Below are positions 18,496 through 27,721 of a stretch of 64,000 nt of DNA, piece by piece. Both the position numbers and the translations under genes were made by a program. Origin of the DNA: Bacteriovoracaceae bacterium. GTDB taxonomy: Bacteria > Bdellovibrionota > Bacteriovoracia > Bacteriovoracales > Bacteriovoracaceae. The stretch's first letter is position 1. The number at the start of each line of letters is the position of its first letter. Below the pieces are notes generated by a model that made no database searches, was not told the origin of the DNA, and saw only the letters and a program-made list of their open reading frames with translations. Location: NCBI GenBank assembly GCA_947450475.1, contig CANFVK010000001.1:434001-498000 (forward strand), in the 5' to 3' direction.

Positions 18496-19773
18496 ATGAG
18501 AGATCTAAAATATAAAAAATCAATTCTCGAATTTTCCCTAATGCTAAATGAAGCTCAAAGACCAATTCAAATTTTGGATTCCGTTAAGTGGAGTGATGAA
18601 ATGGAAAATTTCATCATAAAGAATAACTTTAAAGAACTTCCTAAAATAACTTATCATGATCGACCTTTAAAATATGACCCTGATAAGAAAATGCAGGAAT
18701 TTAAAGAACTAAGATTAAAAATCACTAGAGACCTAGGAGCACAGGATAATATTGGTAAAATTTTAATTCGCAATTGCCTTCAATATGAAGATGTCGTCAT
18801 GATGCTGAAAAATCGAGGAAAGGTTGAGTTTTATAATTATTCCAAAAAACTTTATGGTAGCCCCTCTGAGTTGATGAAGGATGAGCGAACAAAACTTTCA
18901 GAATTCTCCATTGTTTTGGATAATATACTTTCTACATTTGCACCACTAACGGGAGAGCACTCCGAAAAAAAATTAACATCAGAAATGCTTGTAAGTGAGC
19001 TCAAAGCAAGGTTGCAACCTTATTTTCTTGGTGAAAATATAAAAGTCAAACTCTCGGATGGAATTCTTTCCGATGCTTCTGCCGGTTCTGATTATATTAA
19101 AATCAAAAATGGAATGATGTTTTCTAAAAGAGATTTGGACATTTTTGAAGTTCACGAAGGTTGGGTTCATTTAGGAACTACTCTTAATGGACTACATCAA
19201 CCTTACGCGAAATGGCTTGCGAAGGGACCGCCATGCTCTACTGTGGCCCAAGAGGGACTTGCAGTCATGATGGAACTACTTAGTTTTTCTCTATTTCCCT
19301 TGCGCGCTAAAAGGCTCAATGACCGTATGATGGCGTGCCAAATGGCAGAGGAGGGAGCTGACTTATTGGAAGTGATTGGATTTTATCGAAATAAAGGACA
19401 ATCTGATGTTCAGGCCATTAGAAATGCGGGAAGAATTTTTCGAGGAGCTGACTTAAGGGGCGGATCTCCCTTTACCAAAGATATTGCTTACCTTAAGGGT
19501 TTTATGATGATCTATCACTTTATTCATTCTTCATTGAAGCAAGGCAAGAGTGAGCTCATTCCATTTTTATTTTCTGGCAAAGTTACGATTGATGATGTCT
19601 CAGTTTTATCACTAGCTCATCATGATGGACTAATTACTTTACCTCAATATCTGCCCACTCAGTTTAGTAAGTTAGAGATAGTAAAAATTGAAAACACTTT
19701 TTCAATCTTTAAAAAGAAATTGAAGTTTGAGAGTCTTGAAAATGAAGGTTTGATTAAAAAAAGAGCTGCATGA
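18496..19773 (+). CDS. DUF1704 / QEGLA-motif protein (MATCAP-like metallopeptidase fold)
   Basis: 425-aa member of the family annotated as flavohemoglobin expression-modulating QEGLA motif protein. It shows H220-E221 in FEVHEGWVHLGTTLNG and the name-giving QEGLA at 252-256. The H-E...H pattern plus distal Glu is a zinc metallopeptidase site; eukaryotic relatives (MATCAP) are tyrosine carboxypeptidases of tubulin. The bacterial substrate is unknown. It is divergent from the 17505 unknown gene; the shared region carries no obvious operator. Confidence 0.88.
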   Translation: MRDLKYKKSILEFSLMLNEAQRPIQILDSVKWSDEMENFIIKNNFKELPKITYHDRPLKYDPDKKMQEFKELRLKITRDLGAQDNIGKILIRNCLQYEDVVMMLKNRGKVEFYNYSKKLYGSPSELMKDERTKLSEFSIVLDNILSTFAPLTGEHSEKKLTSEMLVSELKARLQPYFLGENIKVKLSDGILSDASAGSDYIKIKNGMMFSKRDLDIFEVHEGWVHLGTTLNGLHQPYAKWLAKGPPCSTVAQEGLAVMMELLSFSLFPLRAKRLNDRMMACQMAEEGADLLEVIGFYRNKGQSDVQAIRNAGRIFRGADLRGGSPFTKDIAYLKGFMMIYHFIHSSLKQGKSELIPFLFSGKVTIDDVSVLSLAHHDGLITLPQYLPTQFSKLEIVKIENTFSIFKKKLKFESLENEGLIKKRAA

Positions 19774-19785
19774 GAGATCACTTTC

Positions 19786-20373
19786 CTACATAGGTGCGCT
19801 TTCTGCCACCCCAGGAAGATCTTGAAATTCAATTAAAAATTTCTGAAGCATTTTATAATTTGTTAAGTCAATCATTCCTCGAAATTGTCCCCAGTATAAA
19901 AAACTGTAAAGACTCATTGATAAAAAATTCCAATCTTCTGGCTTTTTTGGATCAAGAGTCGTTGCCCATGGAGAGAGAAATTCAAGAATGAGTAGAATTC
20001 TTTCTTTTTGTCTTTCAATATAGGTGTTGCCAGCCTCTAGATCAAGACCGCCCCTCTTTAGAGAAAATAAATTTATAGCTGTATCCAATGCAGCATCTAT
20101 CGCTGAAAGGATATTTTCTTCAGGTATGGTGAGGCTCTTCAAACTATATTTAATAGAAAGGTATTGAAAAATAATTCTTGAATCATAAATCACTGTTTCA
20201 CCATCAATAAGGATGGGAATTTTATTAATGGGGTTAAGTGATTTAAGATAATCACTGTCACTTTTTTCCAAATAATTGACAGGTTTTAATTCAAAAGGGG
20301 TTAAGTTATTTAAAAACAATCGCAATTTTCTTACGTAGGGGGAAGTAAATGAACCAATTAAAATAGTATTCAT
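19786..20373 (-). CDS. Glutathione S-transferase family protein
   Basis: 195 aa with the thioredoxin-fold N-domain (LIGSFTSPYVRKLRLFLNN, then NKIPILIDGETVIYDSRIIFQYL, where the cis-Pro and the Glu/Asp-Ser glutathione site lie) and a helical C-domain. The active-site region has Ser/Thr rather than Cys. Substrate unknown. Monocistronic, divergent from rlmC. Confidence 0.87.
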   Translation of the reverse strand: MNTILIGSFTSPYVRKLRLFLNNLTPFELKPVNYLEKSDSDYLKSLNPINKIPILIDGETVIYDSRIIFQYLSIKYSLKSLTIPEENILSAIDAALDTAINLFSLKRGGLDLEAGNTYIERQKERILLILEFLSPWATTLDPKKPEDWNFLSMSLYSFLYWGQFRGMIDLTNYKMLQKFLIEFQDLPGVAESAPM

Positions 20374-20445
20374 AGTTTGTCCTGTTAAAATTATGATATG
20401 ATACTTAAGTGCTTAACCATAAAATTGGGCGGGCAATAAATCAAT

Positions 20446-21585
20446 ATGAAATGTAGATATTTTGAAAATTCTCACTGCAGTTCTTGTGAATTTCTTGACA
20501 AAAGTTATTACGAGACTTTGATCATAAAAGAAAAAATTCTAAATCAATATTTTGTTGAGCCGGCTAAGCTTTTAAAACCTACGATTGGCCTAAAAGACGA
20601 TGCTATGTTCACTAGAACAAAGGCTAAACTTGCAGTTTTTTCTAAAAATAATGAAATCCATTTTGGATTTTATAATTCCAAAGGAGAACCTACTGAGCTT
20701 GAGCAATGTCCTTTACATGGTTTGGGAGTCAACCAAACCTTAATCGATGTTAAATCGCTATTTAAAAAATATAAGATAATTCCTTATGATTTACATCAAA
20801 AGAATGGAGAAGTTAAATATCTGCTAATTTCCCAAAGTGATGTATCGGGAGAATTGCTTTTTCGCTTTGTGTTGCGTTCAAAAGAGTCACTTGATCGATT
20901 AAAAAAGCTTTCCGCTGATTTACTAGAACGACATCCATTAATAAAAGTTATTACTGCCAATATTCAATCCGAACATAAAGCCATATTAGAGGGGGATGAA
21001 GAAATTCTTTTGACCAAAGACTCTTACATTATACACCACTTTGATTACGTTCAATTAGCATTTGGTGCACGAAGCTTTTTTCAAGTGACTCCTCAAATTG
21101 CCCGCAAGTTATATTCGGCGTTGTATGAGCAAGTAAGAGCAGACAATCCTTCAAGCTTTTTAGATCTCTTTTGTGGTGTTGGGGCATTTTCTTTTTATGC
21201 TTCTCGGGCCTGTGCTGATGTTGTCGGTGTCGAAATTTCTTCAGATGCTATCGCTTTTGCTAAAATTTCAAACCAACTAAATAAAAAATCAATTGATTTT
21301 GTCGCTGGAGATGTAGAAAATTATTTGGAACTTAATTCCAGAAAGTTTGATGCGATTATGGTCAATCCTCCAAGACGAGGTCTAAACTCTTCTATCATCA
21401 AGACACTTTTAACACTTTCACCTCAATTTCTATATTATTCAAGTTGTAATGTTGAAACATTGGCAAGGGACTGGCTTCAACTAAGTCAGCTTTATGAGCT
21501 CAAAAGTTTACAGATTTTTGATATGTTTCCTTATACCTCTCATTTTGAAACTTTGGCCTGTATGGTTCTTAAATCTAATGAATAA
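20446..21585 (+). CDS. rlmC: 23S rRNA (uracil(747)-C(5))-methyltransferase RlmC
   Basis: 379-aa RumB/RlmC-type m5U methyltransferase without a TRAM domain. The 4Fe-4S ligands are C3, C11, C14 and C88 (in EQCPLHG), the RlmC pattern. SAM-binding FLDLFCGVGAFSFYA, the MVNPPRRGL motif and the catalytic Cys in YYSSCNVETLARD follow. The ATG at 20446 keeps C3, supporting this start. Confidence 0.93.
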   Translation: MKCRYFENSHCSSCEFLDKSYYETLIIKEKILNQYFVEPAKLLKPTIGLKDDAMFTRTKAKLAVFSKNNEIHFGFYNSKGEPTELEQCPLHGLGVNQTLIDVKSLFKKYKIIPYDLHQKNGEVKYLLISQSDVSGELLFRFVLRSKESLDRLKKLSADLLERHPLIKVITANIQSEHKAILEGDEEILLTKDSYIIHHFDYVQLAFGARSFFQVTPQIARKLYSALYEQVRADNPSSFLDLFCGVGAFSFYASRACADVVGVEISSDAIAFAKISNQLNKKSIDFVAGDVENYLELNSRKFDAIMVNPPRRGLNSSIIKTLLTLSPQFLYYSSCNVETLARDWLQLSQLYELKSLQIFDMFPYTSHFETLACMVLKSNE

Positions 21586-21656
21586 TTTTATTTTTCTTTT
21601 TGAGTTGAATCTTTTAAATTATTAAAAGGTAATAAGGGTATTAATTTTGGTACAAA

Positions 21657-22259
21657 ATGGATAATTTATTTCAATACAATCTCGATTCTGACCCACTTGA
21701 GTGTTTCGAGCAGTGGTACCAAGATGCCAAAAAAGTTGAAGAAAACCCTGAAGCAATGGTTTTATCAACCGTAGATATCAAAAATCGCAGGCCTCATTCA
21801 AGATTTTTGCTCTATAAGGGGATGCTCGAAAAAAAAATCATTTTTTATACTAATTATCAAAGCCCCAAGTCGCTTGAGATAGAAGCAAATCCTGAAGTCG
21901 CTCTGACTTTTTATTGGCATAAATCTAAACGACAAGTCCGTATTAATGGACTTGCAGAAAAAATGAGTCCAGATGACTCTCATAAATATTTCCAGTCTCG
22001 AGACAAAGAAAGTCAAATTGCTTCAATTGTTTCAGATCAAAGCCGGCCAATCGAAAACAGGGATCTACTTTTGCAAAAGTACAACGAAGCCCTTGTTACA
22101 TTTAAAAATAAAGCAGTTCCGTGTCCATCACAATGGGGAGGATTTCTAGTTTCGCCCTTTGAATTTGAATTTTTTATTTATGGAGAACATCGTTTAAACG
22201 ACAGATTTTTATTTCAATTAGTTAATCAACAATGGGTTATTGCTAGATTGCAGCCCTAA
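21657..22259 (+). CDS. pdxH: Pyridoxamine 5'-phosphate oxidase PdxH
   Basis: FMN-dependent oxidase making pyridoxal 5'-phosphate, 200 aa. Conserved segments: AMVLSTVDIKNRRPHSRFLL, YTNYQSPKSLEIEANP, the FMN site around ALTFYWHKSKRQVRINGLAEKM and the C-terminal ending WVIARLQP typical of the family. Followed 23 bp later by a HIT gene on the same strand. Confidence 0.95.
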   Translation: MDNLFQYNLDSDPLECFEQWYQDAKKVEENPEAMVLSTVDIKNRRPHSRFLLYKGMLEKKIIFYTNYQSPKSLEIEANPEVALTFYWHKSKRQVRINGLAEKMSPDDSHKYFQSRDKESQIASIVSDQSRPIENRDLLLQKYNEALVTFKNKAVPCPSQWGGFLVSPFEFEFFIYGEHRLNDRFLFQLVNQQWVIARLQP

Positions 22260-22282
22260 GAATTATTTTCAAGGACGAAGAT

Positions 22283-22690
22283 ATGCATCCATTTAAAACT
22301 GACCCCCGCCTAGAAGTTGATTCATATTTTATTGCAGAGATGGAGCTTAGTCGACTGTACGTTAAAAACGACAAAGATAATCCTTGGTTTGTCTTGGTAC
22401 CACGTCGAAATCATTTAGTAGAACTTGTTGATCTCACACATGAAGAACAAACCATGTTGATGGAGGAATTAAGCATCGTTTCCGATTTTTTAAAATCCTA
22501 TTATCAGCCTTATAAGATTAATATCGGCTCTCTGGGAAATATTGTTCGTCAATTACATATCCACGTTATCGGAAGATATGAAAATGATCGAAATTGGCCT
22601 CATCCCCTTTGGGGAACGAATCCGAATACTATCTTTGAAGAAGTCGAACTTGAAAATATCAAATCAAATTTTTTAGAGTTTTTCGAATAA
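22283..22690 (+). CDS. HIT-family nucleotide hydrolase/transferase
   Basis: 135-aa histidine-triad protein; the signature is RQLHIHVIGR (H-x-H-x-h-G-R, a variant where the third His is replaced by Gly-Arg, as in many HIT domain proteins of this length). N-terminal PWFVLVPRRNHLVELVDL is typical. Start is preceded by AAGGACG. Substrate likely a dinucleotide or nucleotidylated compound. Confidence 0.85.
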   Translation: MHPFKTDPRLEVDSYFIAEMELSRLYVKNDKDNPWFVLVPRRNHLVELVDLTHEEQTMLMEELSIVSDFLKSYYQPYKINIGSLGNIVRQLHIHVIGRYENDRNWPHPLWGTNPNTIFEEVELENIKSNFLEFFE

Positions 22691-22702
22691 AAAAATCTTT
22701 AG

Positions 22703-23212
22703 TTATGCAGCTTCATCATTTGTGCTTGTTGCCCTTGAACCTGATTGAATGCTATCTATGTAGAGATTGATTGATTCAGGGACTTCTTGAAAAAAATCAT
22801 CTTCTCGGAAAAAGATTTTGTTTTTTAGTTGCTCGCTTTCAGTTGCTGCTTGGGTAAAATAGCGTTGCAATCGATGAAGAGGACCAGCTATCTTGTGAGA
22901 GTAAAATAGACCCCAAACACAGGCAATGCTTGAGATACTCAGAGCTACTGTTATAAATACATTAGTCATGAATTTTTTTTGCTCATGTATCATAAGAAAG
23001 AATGGATGATCTGGTGGCAAGTTTAAGGCTTGACCTTTTACAATATAGGAATGGAAAAAATAATCATTGGCTAAATAGATGATCGACATAGAAATAAAAG
23101 AGATCAACATCAGAGAAGCAATAAATTGGATTTGAAAATTTGAATTAATGAGAAATTTCTTTTCACCTAGAACTAAGCTGATAATAGGTAAGCGCTTTTT
23201 AAAATTTGTCAT
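22703..23212 (-). CDS. Membrane protein with HAMP-like cytoplasmic stretch
   Basis: 169 aa starting at the ATG at 23212 behind AGAGGAGCAA, a strong ribosome site. Two membrane helices (about 27-47 and 85-105) flank a periplasmic segment of about 40 residues. After TM2 comes SHKIAGPLHRLQRYF, the pattern that opens the linker of HAMP-type receptors, but no kinase or methyl-accepting domain follows. Possibly a stand-alone sensor or regulator partner. Three unknown envelope genes in a row run in this direction. Confidence 0.7.
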   Translation of the reverse strand: MTNFKKRLPIISLVLGEKKFLINSNFQIQFIASLMLISFISMSIIYLANDYFFHSYIVKGQALNLPPDHPFFLMIHEQKKFMTNVFITVALSISSIACVWGLFYSHKIAGPLHRLQRYFTQAATESEQLKNKIFFREDDFFQEVPESINLYIDSIQSGSRATSTNDEAA

Positions 23213-23252
23213 TTGCTCCTCTTGATTATGAGATTCATCATTTTGTTTTGAA

Positions 23253-24008
23253 TTAATTTTGAGCATTACCATAGACCATTTCCTCTTTTTCTTCTTGATT
23301 GTAGTTCATTTCGATGAGTTTAGATTCTAGGCTTGCCCCTTCTAATGGATCATCGATAAAATCATCTTTTTCTTTTGGTTTCTTTTTTAGTGAAGCAATG
23401 GTTCTGGAAGTATCGGTCTGATTTTTGAACCCTTTAATTTTATCTACAAAGGAATCTTCCTTAATCAATTCAGTAATATAATTGATTTCATCAGAACTAA
23501 GTCCGTTTTCAGATAATGATTTAATTTGATTAATTTCTGCATAGGTATAGTTTTCTTGAATCATTAAGTAGTAAGTAAATTTAGGGTCCCATCGTTCTGA
23601 ATTGGTCAGTTCCAACTTTAACTTATTTTTTATATTTACAATTTCATCTTGAATTCTCTTGGTATCTTTCAATGATCCTGATTGATCAGCGAAACTCTGT
23701 TCAAGTAGAATTTGTTTGTCTTTAAGGTTTTGCTTACTATCAAAAACTTTTTTGGCGACTTTGATTTGCTCTTTTGTATCTGGGTCAATTTGGACGTTCT
23801 CTTCATTGATTACCGTGCCAATTTTGTCGAGTTCTCTTCTTTTGCTTTGATTTAATAAAGAGGTGCTTTCTTCGAAATTTGCACTTTTACTTTTTTGAGT
23901 TCTACTAACATTGTAATTGGCCATATTGGCTTTTTCACTTTTAAGATAAAGACTTATTCCCCAAAGAATAAGAGCACTGGCAAAGGCGAAAATGGATAAT
24001 TTTCTCAT
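23253..24008 (-). CDS. Unknown single-pass membrane protein, charged coiled-coil body
   Basis: About 251 aa from the ATG at 24008 (a GTG start at 24071 would be longer but lacks a ribosome site). One N-terminal helix (SIFAFASALILWGISLYL) is followed by a very Lys/Glu/Ser-rich body likely to form helical coiled coil. No family recognised. It precedes the HAMP-like gene by 40 bp and probably shares a transcript with it. Confidence 0.6.
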   Translation of the reverse strand: MRKLSIFAFASALILWGISLYLKSEKANMANYNVSRTQKSKSANFEESTSLLNQSKRRELDKIGTVINEENVQIDPDTKEQIKVAKKVFDSKQNLKDKQILLEQSFADQSGSLKDTKRIQDEIVNIKNKLKLELTNSERWDPKFTYYLMIQENYTYAEINQIKSLSENGLSSDEINYITELIKEDSFVDKIKGFKNQTDTSRTIASLKKKPKEKDDFIDDPLEGASLESKLIEMNYNQEEKEEMVYGNAQN

Positions 24009-24209
24009 TGTTAATACTTTTAAAATTGTGAAATTTTGTGCTAACAACTGACGTACAACTGACAAATTCACAGTTAAATTTCTTTCATTGTAGTAAAAAA
24101 AATGACCAGAATTTATCTAGATAAAAAAAATTCTCAATTGTAATAAGTAATAATGACTTAGCTTACTAGTTGATCTTTTTGAGTCAAATTATTAACGTTG
24201 AAAAGTGAC

Positions 24210-24238
24210 AAAAAAAAAAGGCAGATAGAAAATCTGCC
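24210..24238 (-). terminator. Rho-independent terminator
   Basis: Perfect 7-bp stem GGCAGAT/ATCTGCC (24220-24226 with 24232-24238), loop of five, followed in the minus direction by a run of ten T on the transcript strand (the A run at 24210-24219). It sits about 30 bp after the stop of the 24270 gene and separates it from the 23253 gene. The flanking AAA/TTT extends the stem. Confidence 0.85.
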
Positions 24239-24269
24239 TTTATTTAGACCATTTTTAGATTCTCTTGGA

Positions 24270-24827
24270 TTATTTTTTAGGTGAAACAACGCTGGCAGGC
24301 AATCTTGCTCCGCCACGAGCATTTTCGATCTGCTTGAGTTGAATAATGGCAATTTGATCTTCCGATTTTCTTAGTTCGGCAGCGAGCTCGGTATTGATTT
24401 TAATCATGTTTTTCATGTCTTCTGATGGTTTCATTTTTTCAATTTGACGTTGGTACTCTAATAGTGATTTGGTTTTATATGCCAGTTCTTTTTTAAGAAA
24501 AGATATTTCTGATTTGTAATTGTCTTTAAGGTTTTCTTCTATTTTTTCTTGATTTAGTGATTTTTCGATTAGCCTATCTTTTGTTTTTCTCAATTCTGTT
24601 TCAAGAAAAGTTATTTTGTCATCATAAGATTTTTGCTGTGAGGTTAGTAGTTTTGTTAGGTAGGTAATTTTCATGCTCTGATTGTAGTCGGCAGCATAAT
24701 TTTCATTTTTGACAACACTTACTTCATTGGATTCATCTACCGTAGCCCATTCATAGGGAGGTAACTCTTTTGCCGAAAGGATTGAGCAGGTACCAAAAGT
24801 TAAGAGTGTGATTGTTAATACTTTCAT
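24270..24827 (-). CDS. Secreted coiled-coil protein of unknown function
   Basis: 185 aa. Signal peptide MKVLTITLLTFGTCSILSA, then a short domain (ELPPYEWATVDESNEV) and about 110 residues of heptad-rich Lys/Glu/Leu coiled coil (residues 55-165). Start behind AGGAAGG. Own terminator downstream. No family recognised; periplasmic or surface structural role is a guess. Confidence 0.7.
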   Translation of the reverse strand: MKVLTITLLTFGTCSILSAKELPPYEWATVDESNEVSVVKNENYAADYNQSMKITYLTKLLTSQQKSYDDKITFLETELRKTKDRLIEKSLNQEKIEENLKDNYKSEISFLKKELAYKTKSLLEYQRQIEKMKPSEDMKNMIKINTELAAELRKSEDQIAIIQLKQIENARGGARLPASVVSPKK

Positions 24828-24913
24828 TGACCTTCCTCAAAATAGGTTTATCACTAGGATTTCTATTTTTCGGAAGGGCAATTTAATTACTTAAGTAAAA
24901 TCATCAGCAAATC

Positions 24914-25855
24914 TTATAAACTTTCCGGTGTAGCATCCCAAATGGTTGATTTTTCGCCTTTGTGGGTTGTTAGCTGGATCCGATTGGCGCTATCGAGAAC
25001 CATAAGTTTTAAGACTTGCTTTTCTTTTTCACTGCATGAGTCTTCGCAAGTATGTGCCATTTCCGCCATCATTAGGCTGCCTACGGAATAAGGGCCATTT
25101 AAGTTTTCATCACAAGCAGCTTCTCCTTCATAGTCATGACCTTTAGGACATGTTGCATGCATAAAACCTAAGCTTTTAGCGTTCCCATCACTGTGTCTTG
25201 CTTCATGAAAAAATGTTCCAAGTCTGAATATGGTATTTGAAAATGCATTGGAATTTTCCTTATTGATCATAAGATCTGGTGAAAAAAGGCCTTCGCCAAT
25301 TTGAATAATCCCGACGCGAGGTGAGTTCACGGCTACTTTTTCTGAAGCTTTTAAAAAGCCTCGAGAGATTTTCATACCATAGACAGTTTTATCTGATTTT
25401 CCACCGTAATAAAGTGCAGATCCAATATTAGACATAACGGTCATTGCTTTTTCAGAGCTATCAGTGTTTAAAGCGGAAAGTGCTTTAGCGGTATCTTTAT
25501 CGAGAGAGTAGGGAATTGCTTCAGCATTGGGAAAATCAACATTTTCTCTATCTTTGTAGATTACTCTCTTGATTAATAGGCTAAATAAAGACAACGCATT
25601 TTCTGAAATGACATAGTTTACTCTCTGATTTAACCACTCGTTGGCCGTAGAAGAATTAAGATTTGATATTCCCATAACTGCTTTAAGTTTTTGTGGTGAA
25701 GATAGAGATTGAAATTTGATGCTATCGATAACCGACAAATCTTTTTCAATTTTATTTCTAAGATTTTCTTTTATGTCTTTTGATAAAGTGATTTCAGAAC
25801 CATAGCTCAAAGTTGTTGAAGCCACTAAGACGGTTGTTAAGATGACATTTTTCAT
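24914..25855 (-). CDS. Secreted HExxH-type putative metallopeptidase
   Basis: About 313 aa from the ATG at 25855 (ribosome site TTGAGGTAC), with signal peptide MKNVILTTVLVASTTLSYG. The motif FFHEARHSDG supplies HExxH with a following Asp; downstream CPKGHDYEGEAACDENLNGPYSVG and HTCEDSC contain four or more cysteines, likely disulfides. The pattern is compatible with a zincin whose third ligand lies in the GEAACDE region. No exact family recognised. It is divergent from the lipoprotein operon. Confidence 0.7.
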   Translation of the reverse strand: MKNVILTTVLVASTTLSYGSEITLSKDIKENLRNKIEKDLSVIDSIKFQSLSSPQKLKAVMGISNLNSSTANEWLNQRVNYVISENALSLFSLLIKRVIYKDRENVDFPNAEAIPYSLDKDTAKALSALNTDSSEKAMTVMSNIGSALYYGGKSDKTVYGMKISRGFLKASEKVAVNSPRVGIIQIGEGLFSPDLMINKENSNAFSNTIFRLGTFFHEARHSDGNAKSLGFMHATCPKGHDYEGEAACDENLNGPYSVGSLMMAEMAHTCEDSCSEKEKQVLKLMVLDSANRIQLTTHKGEKSTIWDATPESL

Positions 25856-26012
25856 TTGTACCTCAATTTTAAAGCTCTTTTGATTCATTCTATATTACCC
25901 GAGTATTTTTCTCTAACAGACTCTGGCTTTACTATAATTTTTATAGGGTGCTAGGTGTCGGGCACTTGCTTCTGGATTGAATCCAAAGGCTAAATAAGTT
26001 AGCATTTTGGAT

Positions 26013-27002
26013 ATGAAATTTATAGCTATAGTATTGCTTTTAAAGGCTAGCTTGACTCTTGCCAGTGCCCCCTCTTGGTATGTCGAATATAAGAAAACAA
26101 TCCCGGATTGCGAAAGTGCATTGCTTTGTGTTTTAGGTGAAGGAGATTCGATTGTTGAAGCCCAAAGAGAGGCGCGAACCGAAGCCGCTAAATTTTTTCA
26201 AACCAAAATCAGCTCCAAATCTTTAATTTCAAGTTTTAGTGAACAAAGAGACAATCAAATTCTCGGTAATTTTGAAGAATTCATATCAAAAAATGTTTCT
26301 GAAGAAACCACTGAAGCATTAAGTGGATTGGAGATTAAAAAGCAAGAGCAAGTCGATGGCCGCATCTATCTGATCATGAGCTTAGATAAAGAAAAATCAG
26401 CGCAAGGGTTTAAGACTAAGATCGAACAACTCGATGCTGAGAATGTTCAATTGTTTGATTCACTTTCAAGATTTACCTATCCTAAAATTTTTCGCAATCT
26501 CGCAAGTATTGCTCCATTAGAAGAACGATATTCATTGCTTAGTTCAAAACCTTTGAAGCTAAAATTATCAAAAGATTTTATGCTGGAAAAACTCAATAAA
26601 TTGAATCCAATTAAGATGGCCCTTGTTTCACAAACGGTTCGGTTGCCAGAAAAACTTAAACATATTTTAACTGAAATTTTTGCGCCCCTAAAAGTTATAC
26701 TTACATCAAAAAAAAATGCTCCTCAATACACTCTTAAAACACAACTACTTTCTGAGGATCAATACCTAAAAGTTGCCGGATTCAAGCGCTTGCAAATTAT
26801 TTTTCGACTAGAGGTTTTAAATGCTAAAGCTGAAGTACTTGGGCGAATCAGTACTTCCTCGGTCCAGGTCGCTCGAAATCGTGAACAAGCAATCGATATG
26901 GCGATTACAGAATTAAAAGAAAATATAATTGAAAATTTAAATCAGCTCAGCCTCGCTAATGCAGATAATTCAACACTCAATAAATCAGGAGATCACTTAT
27001 GA
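26013..27002 (+). CDS. Secreted LPP20-like protein
   Basis: 329 aa with a cleavable signal peptide (to about LTLA). Residues 20-125 resemble the LPP20/FlgT-N fold: PSWYVEYKKTIPDCESALLCVLGEGDS, then EAQREARTEAAKFF, the helix repeated in this fold, and DGRIYLIMSLDKE. The C-terminal half is beta-alpha. It opens a four-gene operon with an LPP20 lipoprotein, LpoB-like protein and COG3014 lipoprotein; its TGA overlaps the next ATG. The ATG at 26013 is preferred over TTG 26007. Confidence 0.75.
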   Translation: MKFIAIVLLLKASLTLASAPSWYVEYKKTIPDCESALLCVLGEGDSIVEAQREARTEAAKFFQTKISSKSLISSFSEQRDNQILGNFEEFISKNVSEETTEALSGLEIKKQEQVDGRIYLIMSLDKEKSAQGFKTKIEQLDAENVQLFDSLSRFTYPKIFRNLASIAPLEERYSLLSSKPLKLKLSKDFMLEKLNKLNPIKMALVSQTVRLPEKLKHILTEIFAPLKVILTSKKNAPQYTLKTQLLSEDQYLKVAGFKRLQIIFRLEVLNAKAEVLGRISTSSVQVARNREQAIDMAITELKENIIENLNQLSLANADNSTLNKSGDHL

Positions 27003-27694
27003 CAAAAATTTTGACCATTGCATTTCTTCTAGGTCTTGTGGCTTGCTCTAGCTCGAAGAAAAAAGAAGAGGACCGCCCGTTAGAAGAAGTAAAGCATACT
27101 GAAATAAGAAAAGAATATGAAGTGCGAGACGCTAGCTCTAATATTCGACCAGGCTGGATTGAAGATGCCAGAGTTTGGGCAAAACAAAATGAAAAGGATG
27201 TAGATAAGAATAGTTTTTTTTCTTACGAAACAGAGCCCAAAGTTGCAAGGGCGATAGCTTGTGATATTGCCAAAGCTAATGCCAAGACAGATATTGCAGG
27301 TGAAATAACAACCTTTATTCAAAAAACGTTGGGTACAAATCAGGAGGGGAATGCTTCGATAGATATGAACAATCCTAAATTAGCTCCTTTAAAAGAATTT
27401 ATTGATAATACCTTAGCAGAAAAAATTCAATCCATGATTCACGGGGCTTCTGTAGAAAAAACTTATTGGGAGCAAAGAGAATATAAGAAAAGCTTGGGAA
27501 GCAAAGAAGATTTTAAGGCTTTTACATGTGCAGTTTTAATTAAAATGGACTCTGACCGATTGAAAAAATCAGTCGAAGAAGCCGCAAATTTTGTAGCTAA
27601 AAAAGTTGAGGATCCCGAAGCTAAAGAAAAAGTAAAGAAAGCATTGGATACTATTTCTGATGATTTTGTAAAAAGCCGTCGTGGTGAAATTTAA
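26999..27694 (+). CDS. LPP20-family lipoprotein
   Basis: 231 aa. Lipobox GLVAC gives a lipidated N-terminus, followed by a charged linker and an LPP20-type domain (IRPGWIEDARVWAK, then ACDIAKANAKTDIAGEITTFIQK and FTCAVLIKMDSDRL). It starts by an ATGA overlap with the preceding gene. It is a paralogue-like partner of the upstream secreted LPP20-like protein; outer-membrane lipoprotein by inference. Confidence 0.82.
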   Translation: MTKILTIAFLLGLVACSSSKKKEEDRPLEEVKHTEIRKEYEVRDASSNIRPGWIEDARVWAKQNEKDVDKNSFFSYETEPKVARAIACDIAKANAKTDIAGEITTFIQKTLGTNQEGNASIDMNNPKLAPLKEFIDNTLAEKIQSMIHGASVEKTYWEQREYKKSLGSKEDFKAFTCAVLIKMDSDRLKKSVEEAANFVAKKVEDPEAKEKVKKALDTISDDFVKSRRGEI

Positions 27695-27721
27695 TTAACA
27701 AGTAATAACTAGGAATATTTT

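Noticed and set aside
20374..20445. Intergenic region before rlmC as a tRNA or small RNA
   Set aside because: No cloverleaf or terminator-like structure seen.
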